Shown here: piece by piece, positions 1 through 9,742 of the stretch
How positions within the stretch are numbered: the first letter of the stretch is position 1
Layout of the letters: the number at the start of each line of letters is the position of its first letter
NCBI RefSeq assembly: GCF_003544835.1
Contig: NZ_CP032099.1
Location: 248,001 to 312,000, forward strand
Length of the DNA stretch: 64,000 nucleotides
Reading direction: 5' to 3'
From: Aliarcobacter skirrowii CCUG 10374
GTDB lineage: Bacteria > Campylobacterota > Campylobacteria > Campylobacterales > Arcobacteraceae
Notes under the pieces: model-generated
What the model was told of the DNA's origin: nothing
What the model saw: only the letters and a program-made list of their open reading frames with translations
The model's database searches: none
Translations under genes and position numbers: made by a program

Positions 1-1572
1 ATTTATGAGTTCTAGCTCATCTTTTACAGTTTTAAAACCATATTTTAACAAGCTCTCTTTAGATGTAAATACATAAGTTAAAGTCTCAAAAAAACCATTT
101 TCAATAGCTTTGTATCTAATTTTATTTTTCTTTAAAATATCTTTTGAAGTCTTATTTACTCTGTTAACTTCATCAATTGCTAAAGGTTTTGATTTAATAT
201 TATCAATACCAATCATTCTAATAACCTCTTCAGCAATATCTGCAATATTTTTAATATCGTGTCTATATAAAGGAACTTTTACTAAAACAAGATTGTCTAC
301 AGAGTCCTTAATCTCAAATCCTAAAGATGATAAAACTCTCTCAATCTCTAATTTATCTATATCTTGCCCAATTATAGAGTTTATTTTTTTTATATTAGTA
401 CTAATTGTTGTTTTCTCGAAATCATCTAAAAACTCTTTAGAACCAGCATAAATTGTAACTCCAAATTTAGCTAAATAGTCGCAATAATAATCCATTGCTA
501 ACTCAATATCTGGATTACTTCCTCTTGAAGTTTTATAAAAAACATCGCCTGTTTTTATCTTTTTGTCAAATACAAGTTTAGAGATATAATCAGGATTTTG
601 ATAAGATGCTTCAATTAAAAAATCTCCACTGCAATCTTTTATATCTTTGTGTTCAACACCAATTGTACTAAGCTCAATCTCATTAGCATATAAACTATCA
701 AAACCATTTTTATTTTTTTTGATTTCAAATGAGTACAAATCATTTTTAACTTTTGCATCTTTACTATTATATACATTTAAAATTGCACCAATAGAGTGAC
801 TTGCATACTCTAATGAATTTTTCATCTCAAAGTTTTCTTTATACTTTGATATTGTTGCAACTCTTAAATTTGATAGTAGATCTAACTTAAGAGTTTTTAT
901 CTCAATACCTTTATAAATAAGATTAGAGTCTATTTTAGAAACATCTATAGAGAATTTTTGACCTATACTTAAACCTTCAAAATTTGATTGTTTTTCAAAA
1001 ATATTTAGTGGAATATTATAATATGCACTAAGTTCTCTTGCAACTCCAAGAATACTTAGACAATCACCTCTGTTTGGAGTAAGACCAATCTCAATTACAT
1101 CATCATTTATAAGTGGATAATCTTTTAACTCTTTTCCTAAAACTAACTCTCCAATTGAGTTATCTAAAACCATTATTCCATCATTTAATTTTGGAAGACC
1201 AAGTTCTGTTGAAGAGCATATCATTCCATTTGATTCAACACCTCTTAGTTTTGCTGCTTTTATTTTAAAATCATCACCAAGAACTGCACCAACTGTTGCA
1301 ACAGCAACAAATTGATTCTCATCTACATTTGAAGCTCCACAAACTATTTGCTCAACTTTTGAACCTATATCAACTTGACAAATATTTAATTTATCTGCAT
1401 CAGGATGTTTCTCTTTTTTTATAACTTTTCCAACAACAACTTTAGAAGCAACACTTCTTTTTTCAACGCTATCAACCTCTAAACCAATACTATTTAAAGT
1501 TTTACATATCTCATCAGTGCTAATTTTTGAGATATTAACAAACTCTTCTAACCATTTTTTTGTAACTATCAT
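1..1572 (-). CDS. pheT: Phenylalanine--tRNA ligase beta subunit (3' end beyond window)
   Basis: Beta subunit of the (alpha-beta)2 enzyme that charges tRNA-Phe. The frame is open from the ATG at 1572 down to base 1, giving about 524 N-terminal residues. The start reads [15 protein letters not shown], followed by the EMAP/OB-type tRNA-binding domain ([18 protein letters not shown]), the B3/B4 editing region ([20 protein letters not shown]) and the B5 region ([20 protein letters not shown]). The family is usually about 780 residues, so the catalytic-like core and anticodon-binding end lie outside the window. Its ATG overlaps the pheS stop by 4 bp (ATGA), so the two subunits are translationally coupled. 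Identification is secure; only the C-terminal end is missing. Confidence 0.96.
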   Translation of the reverse strand, partial: MIVTKKWLEEFVNISKISTDEICKTLNSIGLEVDSVEKRSVASKVVVGKVIKKEKHPDADKLNICQVDIGSKVEQIVCGASNVDENQFVAVATVGAVLGDDFKIKAAKLRGVESNGMICSSTELGLPKLNDGIMVLDNSIGELVLGKELKDYPLINDDVIEIGLTPNRGDCLSILGVARELSAYYNIPLNIFEKQSNFEGLSIGQKFSIDVSKIDSNLIYKGIEIKTLKLDLLSNLRVATISKYKENFEMKNSLEYASHSIGAILNVYNSKDAKVKNDLYSFEIKKNKNGFDSLYANEIELSTIGVEHKDIKDCSGDFLIEASYQNPDYISKLVFDKKIKTGDVFYKTSRGSNPDIELAMDYYCDYLAKFGVTIYAGSKEFLDDFEKTTISTNIKKINSIIGQDIDKLEIERVLSSLGFEIKDSVDNLVLVKVPLYRHDIKNIADIAEEVIRMIGIDNIKSKPLAIDEVNRVNKTSKDILKKNKIRYKAIENGFFETLTYVFTSKESLLKYGFKTVKDELELIN

Positions 1573-2561
1573 TTAAATTGTCCTAATAATCTTGTATCGC
1601 TTTCAAATAGTGATCTTAAATCTCCAATATTATGAATTAGCATAGCAAATCTCTCAATTCCTAAACCAAATGCATATCCTGATTTATCTTTATAGTTAAC
1701 AGCATCAAAAACATTTTGATCTACAACTCCACAACCTAAAACTTCAAGCCAACCAGTTTGTGAACATACACGGCAACCACTACCTTTACAAAATACGCAA
1801 GATATATCAACTTCAGCACTAGGCTCTGTAAATGGGAAATATGATGGTCTAAATCTAACTTCAACCTCTCCAAACATATGTTGTAAAAATTCAACCATAA
1901 CATGTTTTAAATTTGCAAATGAAATTTTATCAGCATCATCTACAACCAATCCCTCTATTTGATGAAACATTGGAGTGTGAGTTATATCAAAATCTCTTCT
2001 AAAAACAGTTCCTGGAGCTATCATTCTAATTGGAGATTTTTGACTTAACATTGTTCTTATTTGAACAGGTGAAGTGTGAGTTCTTAATAGTGTATAATCT
2101 TTATTATAAAATGTATCAGCCATATCTCTTGCTGGATGATATTCAGGGAGATTTAAAGCTTGGAAGTTATGAAAATCATCTTCAACCAAAGGACCCTCTT
2201 CAACAGCAAAATTTAGATTTAAAAAGTAGTTTATAATTCTATTCATAGTTTCAGAAACAGGATGAACAGAGCCTGAACTAATAGTGTTGTTAAATTTTGT
2301 TACATCTATTTTTTCAAGTTCCAATTTTTTATTTAAAAGTTCAAACTCTAATAACTCTTTTTTGCTATCTAAAGCATTTGTTACTTGCTCTTTTTGAAGA
2401 TTTAGGTTTTGGGCAAAACTTTTTTTCTCTTCATTTGGAATATCCTTCATCTTTGCAAATTCCAAAGTAAGAACACCTTTTTTACCTAAAAGCTCAACTC
2501 TAACAGATTCTAACTCTTCAATACTCTTTGAAGACTCAATTTTTTTTATCCAAAGTTCCAA
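1569..2561 (-). CDS. pheS: Phenylalanine--tRNA ligase alpha subunit
   Basis: Catalytic alpha subunit of phenylalanyl-tRNA synthetase, a cytosolic class II aminoacyl-tRNA synthetase. At 330 residues it has the normal family length. An N-terminal coiled-coil (about residues 1-85) is followed by the class II core: [25 protein letters not shown] (motif 2 region), [16 protein letters not shown] and the motif 3 stretch [18 protein letters not shown]. Four cysteines ([12 protein letters not shown]) form a zinc-knuckle-like insert. It is first in the pheS-pheT operon and overlaps pheT by 4 bp. Confidence 0.98.
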   Translation of the reverse strand: MELWIKKIESSKSIEELESVRVELLGKKGVLTLEFAKMKDIPNEEKKSFAQNLNLQKEQVTNALDSKKELLEFELLNKKLELEKIDVTKFNNTISSGSVHPVSETMNRIINYFLNLNFAVEEGPLVEDDFHNFQALNLPEYHPARDMADTFYNKDYTLLRTHTSPVQIRTMLSQKSPIRMIAPGTVFRRDFDITHTPMFHQIEGLVVDDADKISFANLKHVMVEFLQHMFGEVEVRFRPSYFPFTEPSAEVDISCVFCKGSGCRVCSQTGWLEVLGCGVVDQNVFDAVNYKDKSGYAFGLGIERFAMLIHNIGDLRSLFESDTRLLGQFK

Positions 2562-2668
2562 TTTTTTTCCTATTCAAATAATCTATAATTTTCTTATAAG
2601 CTTGCGATTGTATCTAAAAATTTATTAGAGTTTGGTTATAATCTTAAGGTCTATTTTAAGGAGAGTAT

Positions 2669-3013
2669 ATGTGTATTTTTTGCAAAATTGTTAATAAAGA
2701 GATACCAAGTAGTGTTGTTTTAGAAGATGATAACTTTTTAGCTTTTCATGATATAAACCCTACTAGAAAAATTCATGTTTTAGTTATTCCCAAAGCTCAC
2801 TATGAATCATTTGAAGATGTGCCACCAGAAATTATGTGTGATTTAACTATTTTTATAAAAAAAGTTACAAAGAGTTTAAATATTTCAAAAAGTGGTTATA
2901 GAATGATTACAAATATTGGGATTGATGGTGGTCAAGAGGTTCCTCACTTACATTTTCACATAATTGGCGGTGAAAAAGTTGGAAGATTAGTTAGAGATAA
3001 AAACGATTTATAA
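2669..3013 (+). CDS. HIT family purine-nucleotide hydrolase
   Basis: A 114-residue histidine-triad protein of the HinT/PKCI type. The start MCIFCKIVNKEIPSS is typical of the family, and the active-site triad HLHFH lies at residues 93-97, followed by IIGG. HinT-like enzymes hydrolyse nucleoside phosphoramidates and adenylylated conjugates; the substrate here is not known. An AAGGAGAG ribosome site precedes the ATG. It is divergent from pheS and 19 bp upstream of the outer-membrane protein gene, so the two may be cotranscribed. Confidence 0.93.
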   Translation: MCIFCKIVNKEIPSSVVLEDDNFLAFHDINPTRKIHVLVIPKAHYESFEDVPPEIMCDLTIFIKKVTKSLNISKSGYRMITNIGIDGGQEVPHLHFHIIGGEKVGRLVRDKNDL

Positions 3014-3032
3014 ATTTATATAAGGAAAAAAG

Positions 3033-3770
3033 ATGAAAAGAGTTTTAAAAGTAGCAGCTATTAGCTCAACTTTACTGTTAAGTGTTGCAAATGCAGATTT
3101 TTTAAGAGCTGAAGTTGGAGCTGGTGCTTGGTTTTCAAAATCAAGTGGTAATATAAAAGCAGATAGTTCAGGTTTGTCTGGAATTGACTCATCAAAAGAG
3201 AAAACAAAAACAAATATGTATGCGTGGGCTTTGTTTAAGCACTTTGTACCAGTAGTTCCAAACTTAAAAGTAGAGTATTCAAAAGTTGAGAGTATTGGTT
3301 TAGCAACTGGAAGTTTTAGTGGATATACAACTTCAGGAGAGTCTTCAAATTTAATGATGAAACAGTTAGATGTTATTCCATACTATAATCTTTTGGATAA
3401 CACTTTTTGGATTACTTTAGATGTTGGAGTTGATATAAAAATTATTGATGCAGAGTATAGTGTTAATGGTAAACCAGCTAGTAAAATTTCAAAAACTATT
3501 CCACTTCCAATGGGATATGCAAGAGCTAGAGTTGAGGTTCCATTCAGTGGTATTGGAATTGAAGCAGATGCTAAATATATAAAATATAGTGATAATTTAG
3601 CTTATGATGTAAAAGCTAAAATAGATTATACATTTGATATAACGCCTTTAATTAAACCAGCTATTGAGATAGGGTATAGAGTACAAAAAGTTGAAGTAGA
3701 TAGACTTTCAGATTTAAAAACAGATTTAGATTTTAAAGGTATTTATGCAGGATTAATGCTTAGATTTTAA
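3033..3770 (+). CDS. Outer-membrane beta-barrel protein, TIGR04219-like
   Basis: A 245-residue exported protein. It begins with a clear signal peptide (MKRVLKVAAISSTLLLSVANA, cleavage probably before Asp). The mature part alternates polar and hydrophobic residues in strands ending in aromatic amino acids, and closes with FKGIYAGLMLRF, a C-terminal Phe signature recognised by the BAM machinery. The pattern matches the small TIGR04219-type barrel proteins of Campylobacterota. No enzymatic motif is seen and the function is unknown; a porin-like or structural role is possible. It converges with accA. Confidence 0.8.
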   Translation: MKRVLKVAAISSTLLLSVANADFLRAEVGAGAWFSKSSGNIKADSSGLSGIDSSKEKTKTNMYAWALFKHFVPVVPNLKVEYSKVESIGLATGSFSGYTTSGESSNLMMKQLDVIPYYNLLDNTFWITLDVGVDIKIIDAEYSVNGKPASKISKTIPLPMGYARARVEVPFSGIGIEADAKYIKYSDNLAYDVKAKIDYTFDITPLIKPAIEIGYRVQKVEVDRLSDLKTDLDFKGIYAGLMLRF

Positions 3771-3774
3771 GCAT

Positions 3775-3801
3775 AAAAAAGAGTAGATATAAAATCTACT
3801 C
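3775..3801 (-). terminator. Intrinsic terminator of the accA end
   Basis: A perfect 8-bp stem (GAGTAGAT / ATCTACTC, 3781-3788 and 3794-3801) with a 5-nt loop. Read on the minus strand it is followed at once by a run of six T, and it overlaps the accA stop codon. Read on plus it lacks a T tract, so it mainly terminates the minus-strand transcript. Confidence 0.8.
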
Positions 3802-4731
3802 TTCAAATGAACCAAGATTCATAATTTTTTGATATTTTCTCTCTTGTCTCTCTTTTGGTGATAGCTTTTTAAGCTCTTCAACTGAACTTAAAAAATACTC
3901 TTTTAAAGCCATAATAGCCTCATCTTTTTTTCTATGAGCACCAATTAAAGGCTCATTTACAACATCATCTATTAAATTTTGTTGTTTTAAATTATCTGAA
4001 GTAATTCTTAAAGCCTGAGCTGCTGTTTCAACTTTTGATGGATCATTCCATAATATTGCACTACACCCTTCAGGTGAGATAACTGCATAAACAGAGTATC
4101 TCATCATAGCTAATTTATCAGCAACAGAAATAGCTAATGCTCCACCACTACCACCTTCTCCAATTACAACTGAAACAGTTGGAGTAGTTAAATTTGCAAA
4201 TTCAAAAAGATTTTTAGCAATTGCTTCACTTTGATTTCTCTCTTCAGCTCCAAGACCTGGATATGCACCTGGAGTGTCAACTAGCATCAAAATTGGAACT
4301 TGAAACTTCTCTGCCATTAAAGCAGCTCTTAGAGCTTTTCTATATCCCTCAGGACTAGGCATACCAAAGTTTCTTTTTAACTTTTCTTTAGTTCCTCTAC
4401 CTTTTTGTTCACCGATAATTAAAACTTTTTGATTATCAATAAATCCAAAATAGCAAACAATTGCATGATCATCAACATAGTGTCTATCTCCATGAACTTC
4501 ATAAGCATCTGTTAAAAGTCCATTTATATAATCAAGAGCATATGGTCTATCAGGATGCCTTGCAAGTTGAAGTTTTTGGTAGTCATTTAAATTTTTAAAA
4601 GTCTTTTCAACCTCTTTTTCAAGTTTTTTTTCTAAAATCTCAATAGCAGGTTCATCAGCTTTTGTTCTAGCGATTACTATCTCCTCTTCGATTTTTCTAA
4701 TTTTTTCTTCAAATTCCAGATATGTTGCCAA
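3796..4731 (-). CDS. accA: Acetyl-CoA carboxylase carboxyltransferase subunit alpha
   Basis: Alpha half of the carboxyltransferase that moves the carboxyl group from biotin to acetyl-CoA to make malonyl-CoA, the first step of fatty-acid synthesis. It has 311 residues, close to the family norm. Recognisable blocks are [13 protein letters not shown], the oxyanion-hole/CoA region [48 protein letters not shown] and [18 protein letters not shown]. It lies 41 bp downstream of fabF on the same strand, so it is probably the last gene of the fatty-acid group. Confidence 0.97.
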   Translation of the reverse strand: MATYLEFEEKIRKIEEEIVIARTKADEPAIEILEKKLEKEVEKTFKNLNDYQKLQLARHPDRPYALDYINGLLTDAYEVHGDRHYVDDHAIVCYFGFIDNQKVLIIGEQKGRGTKEKLKRNFGMPSPEGYRKALRAALMAEKFQVPILMLVDTPGAYPGLGAEERNQSEAIAKNLFEFANLTTPTVSVVIGEGGSGGALAISVADKLAMMRYSVYAVISPEGCSAILWNDPSKVETAAQALRITSDNLKQQNLIDDVVNEPLIGAHRKKDEAIMALKEYFLSSVEELKKLSPKERQERKYQKIMNLGSFEE

Positions 4732-4772
4732 TATTTTTTCCTTAAAAAAGTGTCTACTTTTAAATTTTTATT

Positions 4773-6032
4773 TTACTTTGTAAACTTTTTAAAAATTACA
4801 GAAGCATTTGTTCCACCAAAACCAAAGTTATTTGACATAACAGTAGTTAACTCAACTTTTCTAGCTACATTTGGTACAACATCTAAATCACATTCAGGAT
4901 CTTGGTTTTCAACATTTATAGTTGGAGGAATAATCCCTTCATTTAATGCTTTTATTGTCATAATTGCTTCAATCGCTCCAGCTGCACCTAAGCAGTGACC
5001 AATTTGTCCTTTAATTGAAGATACAAGTGGACTTTTCTCTTTTCCACCAAATAGCTCTTTTATTGCTGCTGTTTCATTTTTATCCCCAACAGGAGTTGAA
5101 GTTCCATGAGTATTAATATAGTCTATTTTTGGATATTCTCCGCTGTTTGCTTTTACCATCTCAAATGCAGCTTGCATAGCTCTTAAAGGACCATCAATAA
5201 CAGGTGAAGTTATATGATTTGCATCACCACTCTCTCCAAATCCAATAATTTCACAATATATTTTTGCACCTCTTTGTAGTGCACTATCAAGTGATTCAAT
5301 AACTAATGCACCAGCACCTTCTCCCATAACAAAACCATCTCTACCAGTATCAAACGGTCTTGAAGATTTTTTAGGTTCATCATTTCTTGTAGATAGTGCT
5401 TTCATAGCAGCAAATCCACCAACTCCAGCTCCACAAACTGCACTTTCAGCTCCAACAACTAATATTCTATCAGCACCATTTAATGCAATTGTTTTATAAG
5501 CATCACAAATTGCATGAGTTGATGCAGCACAAGCTGTAACATGTCCTAAAGATGGACCTTTTAAGTTATGTTCAATAGATATAAATCCACTTAACATATT
5601 AGCTAATGAAGATGGTATAAAAAATGGAGATATTTTTCTTGAACCTCTTGTGTCACAAATTGTAGAATTTTTTTGAATTGTACTTAAACCACCAATTCCA
5701 GAACCTGAAATTATTCCAAATCTATTTGCTATAGATTCATCTACTTTTTTGTTTTCACTAGTAACAAAACCACTATCAATCATAGCTTCAAGAGCAGCTT
5801 TAATACCTAGTTGAATAAATCTATCAGCTTTTTTTACCTCTTTTTTATCCATTACAGTTTCAGGATCAAAGTTTTTAACCTCTCCTGCAATTTGTACTGT
5901 AAAATCACTTGCATCAAATAGTGTTATTGTGTCAATACCACAAACACCATTTTTTATAGCTTCAAAAGACTCATTTACACTGTGTCCTGTAGAATTTATA
6001 GTACCAAGTCCTGTAATTACAACTCTCTTCAT
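4773..6032 (-). CDS. fabF: 3-oxoacyl-[acyl-carrier-protein] synthase II
   Basis: Condensing enzyme that extends acyl-ACP with malonyl-ACP in type II fatty-acid synthesis. The thiolase-fold active site has Cys168 in VTACAAS and the two catalytic histidines in NTHGTSTPVGD and GQIGHCLGAAGAIEA; the end NNFGFGGTNASVIF is typical. I take the ATG at 6032 (MKRVVITGLGT, 419 residues), not the 12-codon longer frame from 6068, because GGAG lies 8 nt upstream of 6032 and homologues begin there. It is followed by accA and preceded by acpP with a terminator in between. Confidence 0.97.
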   Translation of the reverse strand: MKRVVITGLGTINSTGHSVNESFEAIKNGVCGIDTITLFDASDFTVQIAGEVKNFDPETVMDKKEVKKADRFIQLGIKAALEAMIDSGFVTSENKKVDESIANRFGIISGSGIGGLSTIQKNSTICDTRGSRKISPFFIPSSLANMLSGFISIEHNLKGPSLGHVTACAASTHAICDAYKTIALNGADRILVVGAESAVCGAGVGGFAAMKALSTRNDEPKKSSRPFDTGRDGFVMGEGAGALVIESLDSALQRGAKIYCEIIGFGESGDANHITSPVIDGPLRAMQAAFEMVKANSGEYPKIDYINTHGTSTPVGDKNETAAIKELFGGKEKSPLVSSIKGQIGHCLGAAGAIEAIMTIKALNEGIIPPTINVENQDPECDLDVVPNVARKVELTTVMSNNFGFGGTNASVIFKKFTK

Positions 6033-6094
6033 AAAATATGCTCCATTTTTTGATTTTAAATTATTCAATCTTTTAAGTTTAAAAAACTCAATAA

Positions 6095-6121
6095 TAAAAA
6101 AATGAAAGATTTCTCTTTCAT
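6095..6121 (-). terminator. Intrinsic terminator downstream of acpP
   Basis: An 8-bp perfect stem (ATGAAAGA / TCTTTCAT, 6102-6109 and 6114-6121) with loop TTTC. On the minus strand it is followed by seven T. It would end or attenuate the short abundant acpP message before fabF. A second weaker dyad (CAACGCA / TGCGTTG) overlaps the acpP stop. Confidence 0.75.
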
Positions 6122-6140
6122 CTTCCTAACAACGCAAAAA

Positions 6141-6371
6141 TTATGCGTTGTTTTCGATGTATGCTATTGCATCACCAACAGTTAAAATTTTCTCAGCTTC
6201 TTCATCTGGAATTTCGATATCGAATTTCTCTTCAAGAGCCATTACAAGTTCTACTACATCTAGTGAATCTGCTCCTAAATCTTCAATGAATTTTGAATCC
6301 TCTTTAACCTCTGCTGGATCGCAATCTAATTGCTCAACAACAACTGCTTTTACATCATCAATTAATGCCAT
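6141..6371 (-). CDS. acpP: Acyl carrier protein
   Basis: A 76-residue acidic four-helix carrier protein. It carries growing acyl chains as a thioester on 4'-phosphopantetheine attached to Ser36 in the motif [15 protein letters not shown]. The spacing and length are those of bacterial AcpP. It sits between fabG and fabF, the usual arrangement in this group. An AT-rich 91-bp gap upstream and a terminator downstream suggest it also has its own abundant transcript. Confidence 0.98.
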   Translation of the reverse strand: MALIDDVKAVVVEQLDCDPAEVKEDSKFIEDLGADSLDVVELVMALEEKFDIEIPDEEAEKILTVGDAIAYIENNA

Positions 6372-6462
6372 TTTTTATTCCTTTTTTAAAATTGTCCCAA
6401 AATTATACCAAAAAAGTTTAAAAAAACTTTTAAAACAGAAAAATAAGTTCAAATAAAATATT

Positions 6463-7206
6463 TTAAACGTATAAACCACCATTTACTTTTAATATTTCAC
6501 CTGTGATATATGATGAGTGATCACTTAGTAAAAATGCTACCGCATCTGCAATTTCACTTGGATTTCCAAATCTTGAAAGAGGAATATTTTTTTCATACTC
6601 TGCTTTTACTTCAGCTTTTAATAAATCTGTCATATCTGTTTGAATAAATCCAGGAGTTATTGCATTGTATCTTATATTTCTACTAGCTGCCTCTTTTGCA
6701 AATGATTTAGTCATTGCATTTAATCCACCTTTTGAAGCTGAATAGTTTGTTTGACCAGCATTTCCCATCTCTCCTACAATTGAAGATATATTCACAACAG
6801 CACCAAATCTTTTTTTACCCATAACTTTTAAAGACTCTCTACACCCTATAAAAGCTGAAGTAAGATTTGCATCAATTACAGATGTAAAATCTTCAACACT
6901 CATTCTAAGAGCTAATTTATCTTTTGTAATTCCAGCATTATTTACTAAGTATGCTAGTTCACCATCGCTATCAATAATAGTTTTTATAGCATTTACAAAC
7001 TCATCTTCAATACTAACATCAGCTTTTATAATTGCTGCTGTTCCACCAGCTTTTTCAATAGCCTCTTTTACAGCTTCAGCTTCTTCAATTTTACTTCTAT
7101 AATTTATCCAAACTTTTAAACCATAGCTTGCTAAATTCTTTGCAATTTGGGCACCTATACCTTTGCTTGCACCTGTTATTAAAACATTTTTTCCACTAAA
7201 TTTCAT
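6463..7206 (-). CDS. fabG: 3-oxoacyl-[acyl-carrier-protein] reductase
   Basis: NADPH-dependent reductase that converts 3-oxoacyl-ACP to 3-hydroxyacyl-ACP. It is a 247-residue classical short-chain dehydrogenase with the Rossmann glycine motif GASKGIGAQIA near the start, the NNAG motif, the catalytic Ser in NISSIVGEMG, the Tyr-x3-Lys in YSASKGG and the terminal block SSYITGEILKVNGGLYV. Its position directly before acpP and fabF separates it from other SDR enzymes. It is 57 bp downstream of queE. Confidence 0.96.
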   Translation of the reverse strand: MKFSGKNVLITGASKGIGAQIAKNLASYGLKVWINYRSKIEEAEAVKEAIEKAGGTAAIIKADVSIEDEFVNAIKTIIDSDGELAYLVNNAGITKDKLALRMSVEDFTSVIDANLTSAFIGCRESLKVMGKKRFGAVVNISSIVGEMGNAGQTNYSASKGGLNAMTKSFAKEAASRNIRYNAITPGFIQTDMTDLLKAEVKAEYEKNIPLSRFGNPSEIADAVAFLLSDHSSYITGEILKVNGGLYV

Positions 7207-7263
7207 ATTTTTATCCTTTTAATTTTTTACATAATCGATTATTATAACAATATTTAGTTTATA

Positions 7264-8028
7264 TTAAACTCCTCTTTTATTATCCCACAATCTAATATGT
7301 AATCTATCTGAATATTTAAATCCATATTTAATTGCAAGATTTACAACATTTTTTGAATTTTTATCAATGGCTTTAGAACTATCACCAAGTGGCATTAAAT
7401 ATACTTCACACTTTGGAATATCTTTTAAAATATCCTCTATCTCATCTATTGCTTTTTCTAAAAAATCATCTCCAATAACAAATTTCAAATAAGACTCTTT
7501 TGTATTTGTTAAAATTTTTGTTAATGTAGATTTATTAACTCTTTTCTTTAAAGGTTCTAAAGAGTTGCTTAGTTTTACACTCATTGAAAATATAATTTTT
7601 TTTTGATAATCCTCTTTGAAATCTATATTTAAAGATCCATTTGTCTCAATTGTAACTCTTTGATTTTTATTAATATAATGTTTTATCAGATTTTGAAACT
7701 CTTGATTATTCCAATATAAAAGTGGCTCACCGCCTGTAATTACTACATCAACACTATTTTTATAACTATAATTTTCAAGAAGTTTATTAGTAACATTTAC
7801 TATATCAAGATGATTTTCATAACTTTTCCAACTATCTTTAAACTCCATATCAACAGCATAGTATGAGTCACAAGCACACTTTTTAACTCCACTTGGAGTT
7901 TCATATAAAACATTAAATCCAACACATTTAAAATTACATTTTCCAAATCTAATAAATATTGAAGGAGAGCCAATTAATTTTCCCTCTCCTTGAATAGTTG
8001 GTCCAAAAATCTCATTAACTTCTAGCAT
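7264..8028 (-). CDS. queE: 7-carboxy-7-deazaguanine synthase (radical SAM)
   Basis: Converts 6-carboxytetrahydropterin to 7-carboxy-7-deazaguanine in queuosine/preQ0 synthesis, using S-adenosylmethionine and a 4Fe-4S cluster. The N-terminus LEVNEIFGPTIQGEGKLIGSPSIFIRFGKC is diagnostic. The cluster cysteines are unusual: C31-x3-C35, then no Cys at the normal x2 position. The next cysteines, C51 and C53, follow a 15-residue insert. The glycine-rich SAM block VVITGGEPLL is intact. It overlaps queD by 14 bp, in a queC-queD-queE operon. Confidence 0.93.
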   Translation of the reverse strand: MLEVNEIFGPTIQGEGKLIGSPSIFIRFGKCNFKCVGFNVLYETPSGVKKCACDSYYAVDMEFKDSWKSYENHLDIVNVTNKLLENYSYKNSVDVVITGGEPLLYWNNQEFQNLIKHYINKNQRVTIETNGSLNIDFKEDYQKKIIFSMSVKLSNSLEPLKKRVNKSTLTKILTNTKESYLKFVIGDDFLEKAIDEIEDILKDIPKCEVYLMPLGDSSKAIDKNSKNVVNLAIKYGFKYSDRLHIRLWDNKRGV

Positions 8029-8542
8029 AAAATGTACTTTTACTCTTTGGAGTTTCCAAAAACTCTATTTTTGAAACTTTTATATTTAATTTATCCATTT
8101 TATTCTGAACAATTTTTAGCAACCAAGCTGAAATATTTTCACTTGTTGGAACAAAATCAACAATAATATAACTCTCATAAAGCTCTAATAATTCATTTTT
8201 AAAATTTGTTAAATCTACTGTTTTGTAGCCTTCTTTAAAACTTATTAAATCTTTTTTATCTATATTTGGAAGTAGAGTTTTAAATAGTGGATCATTTATA
8301 TCTATTATAAACTTATGATCAATAACATCATCTAAAAATTTTTTAAACCAATTTAAGTGTTTAAAATCTGTAACCATTCCACTTTTTAGATTATCAGACT
8401 TTAAATATACAATTGCTTTTCCTTGGTGTCCATGAAGATGCCTACACATTAAACAGCTATCAAGTGAGAATTCAACATTTAAAGCTTGAGACCAAACTCT
8501 ATGACCATAACAAAAGTCAAACTCTTTTGAAATTTCCCACAT
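8015..8542 (-). CDS. queD: 6-carboxy-5,6,7,8-tetrahydropterin synthase
   Basis: Converts 7,8-dihydroneopterin triphosphate to 6-carboxytetrahydropterin, the second step of the queuosine precursor pathway. The protein has 175 residues in the PTPS/T-fold. The zinc histidines are in FDFCYGHRVW and RHLHGHQG, with the catalytic Cys in CLMCRHLHGH. It is somewhat longer than E. coli QueD because of an insert before TSENISAWL. Its start directly follows the queC stop and its end overlaps queE, which points to one polycistronic message. Confidence 0.93.
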   Translation of the reverse strand: MWEISKEFDFCYGHRVWSQALNVEFSLDSCLMCRHLHGHQGKAIVYLKSDNLKSGMVTDFKHLNWFKKFLDDVIDHKFIIDINDPLFKTLLPNIDKKDLISFKEGYKTVDLTNFKNELLELYESYIIVDFVPTSENISAWLLKIVQNKMDKLNIKVSKIEFLETPKSKSTFYARS

Positions 8543-9229
8543 TTAACTCTCCTTGTATGGTATTAAATCTTTTTGATTTGCCTCTTTAAATCCATTTAAT
8601 CGAAGCCTACAAGAGTCACAAACTCCACAAGCTTTATCTTCTTCTTTGTAGCAAGACCAAGTAAGTTCTAGTGGAACATTTAATTTTATAGCTTCTTCTA
8701 CAATTTGAGCTTTACTTAAATGAACAAGAGGAGTTATTATCTCTATTTTTGTATCCTCTTTTGTCCCTTCATTTATAGCATTTTGCATTTTTTGAATAAA
8801 ACTATCACTACAATCTGGATAACCAGAACTATCCTCTTGCACAACTCCAATATACATGGCACTTGCTTCTTCTTTTTCAGCAATTGCACTTGCGATACTT
8901 AAAAAAATACCATTTCTAAATGGAACATAAGTAATTGGAACAACACCTTTTTCAATCCCATCTACTGGTACATCTATTGTTTTATCAGTTAAAGCACTAG
9001 CTCCAATTTGAGAAAAAAATGGAATATCAATCTCATATTTATTTAAAACATTTAACTCTTTACAAATATCTCTAAATGCCTTTAATTCTCTATCTTGAGT
9101 TCTTTGTCCATAATTAAAATGAACTGCAATTAAATCATAATTACTGTTTTTTGCTATATAAGAGCTAAGTGTTGAGTCCATTCCTCCACTTAAAATTACA
9201 ACTGCTTTTTTCTTTAAATTATTATTCAT
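8543..9229 (-). CDS. queC: 7-cyano-7-deazaguanine synthase
   Basis: ATP-dependent enzyme that turns 7-carboxy-7-deazaguanine into preQ0. The PP-loop [13 protein letters not shown] lies near the N-terminus, and the C-terminal zinc site is C(x)[11 protein letters not shown] ([15 protein letters not shown]). At 228 residues it is of normal length. It is the first gene of queC-queD-queE and divergent from the membrane-protein gene at 9338, so the operon promoter is in the 108-bp gap. Confidence 0.96.
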   Translation of the reverse strand: MNNNLKKKAVVILSGGMDSTLSSYIAKNSNYDLIAVHFNYGQRTQDRELKAFRDICKELNVLNKYEIDIPFFSQIGASALTDKTIDVPVDGIEKGVVPITYVPFRNGIFLSIASAIAEKEEASAMYIGVVQEDSSGYPDCSDSFIQKMQNAINEGTKEDTKIEIITPLVHLSKAQIVEEAIKLNVPLELTWSCYKEEDKACGVCDSCRLRLNGFKEANQKDLIPYKES

Positions 9230-9337
9230 ATATTAAAAAATCCTTTTATTTCTAAAAAATGTATGAAGTATTGGAAATATAAACTTATTATAAGTTGGAT
9301 ATAATAGCAAAAATTTTTAAAAGTGAGATAAACCTAT

Positions 9338-9742
9338 ATGGAATTGATGCAAAGTGCAATTACAACACATATTTATGCGATATATATTTTTTTAGGAATA
9401 ATGTTATTTAATTTATACTCTGTTATGACAAAAAAAGATTTTATATCTTTGGCAAAAAAATTAAAATTTATGACACCAATATATCATTTGAGCAATGCAA
9501 TTGTAATTTACACAGGAACAATAGTTGCTTTTTATGCTCATCATTTTAGTGTTACAATTGCTTTAATGATTCCAGCTTCAATCTTTTTGCTTGTAATTGA
9601 GATAAAAAGATATAAGAAACAAAGGGTTATAAAAGTTGCAGATATAAAACTTCAAGAAGATTTTTATATTTATGCAAAGAAGATTTATATTATTGAAATT
9701 GCAGTTTTATTAGCTGTCTATACTATTAGCAAAGTATTTTAA
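9338..9742 (+). CDS. Conserved hypothetical membrane protein
   Basis: A 134-residue protein I cannot assign. It has about four hydrophobic segments, near residues 10-27, 50-67, 71-88 and 115-131, separated by Lys-rich loops, and no signal peptide, cysteine pair or enzymatic motif. Its stop TAA shares one base with the ATG of rsmE (TAATG), so it is coupled to the rRNA methyltransferase. A TATAAT element lies about 30 bp upstream. The coupling makes it a real gene, but says nothing firm about its role. Confidence 0.8.
   Translation: MELMQSAITTHIYAIYIFLGIMLFNLYSVMTKKDFISLAKKLKFMTPIYHLSNAIVIYTGTIVAFYAHHFSVTIALMIPASIFLLVIEIKRYKKQRVIKVADIKLQEDFYIYAKKIYIIEIAVLLAVYTISKVF

Noticed and set aside
110-451. 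Plus-strand open frame of 113 codons
   Set aside because: It lies opposite the clear pheT coding strand, is Ile/Ser/Phe-rich as antisense frames are here, and has no ribosome site.
6148-6456. Plus-strand frame opposite acpP
   Set aside because: Ser-rich mirror of acpP; the real protein is on minus with Ser36 in the ACP motif.
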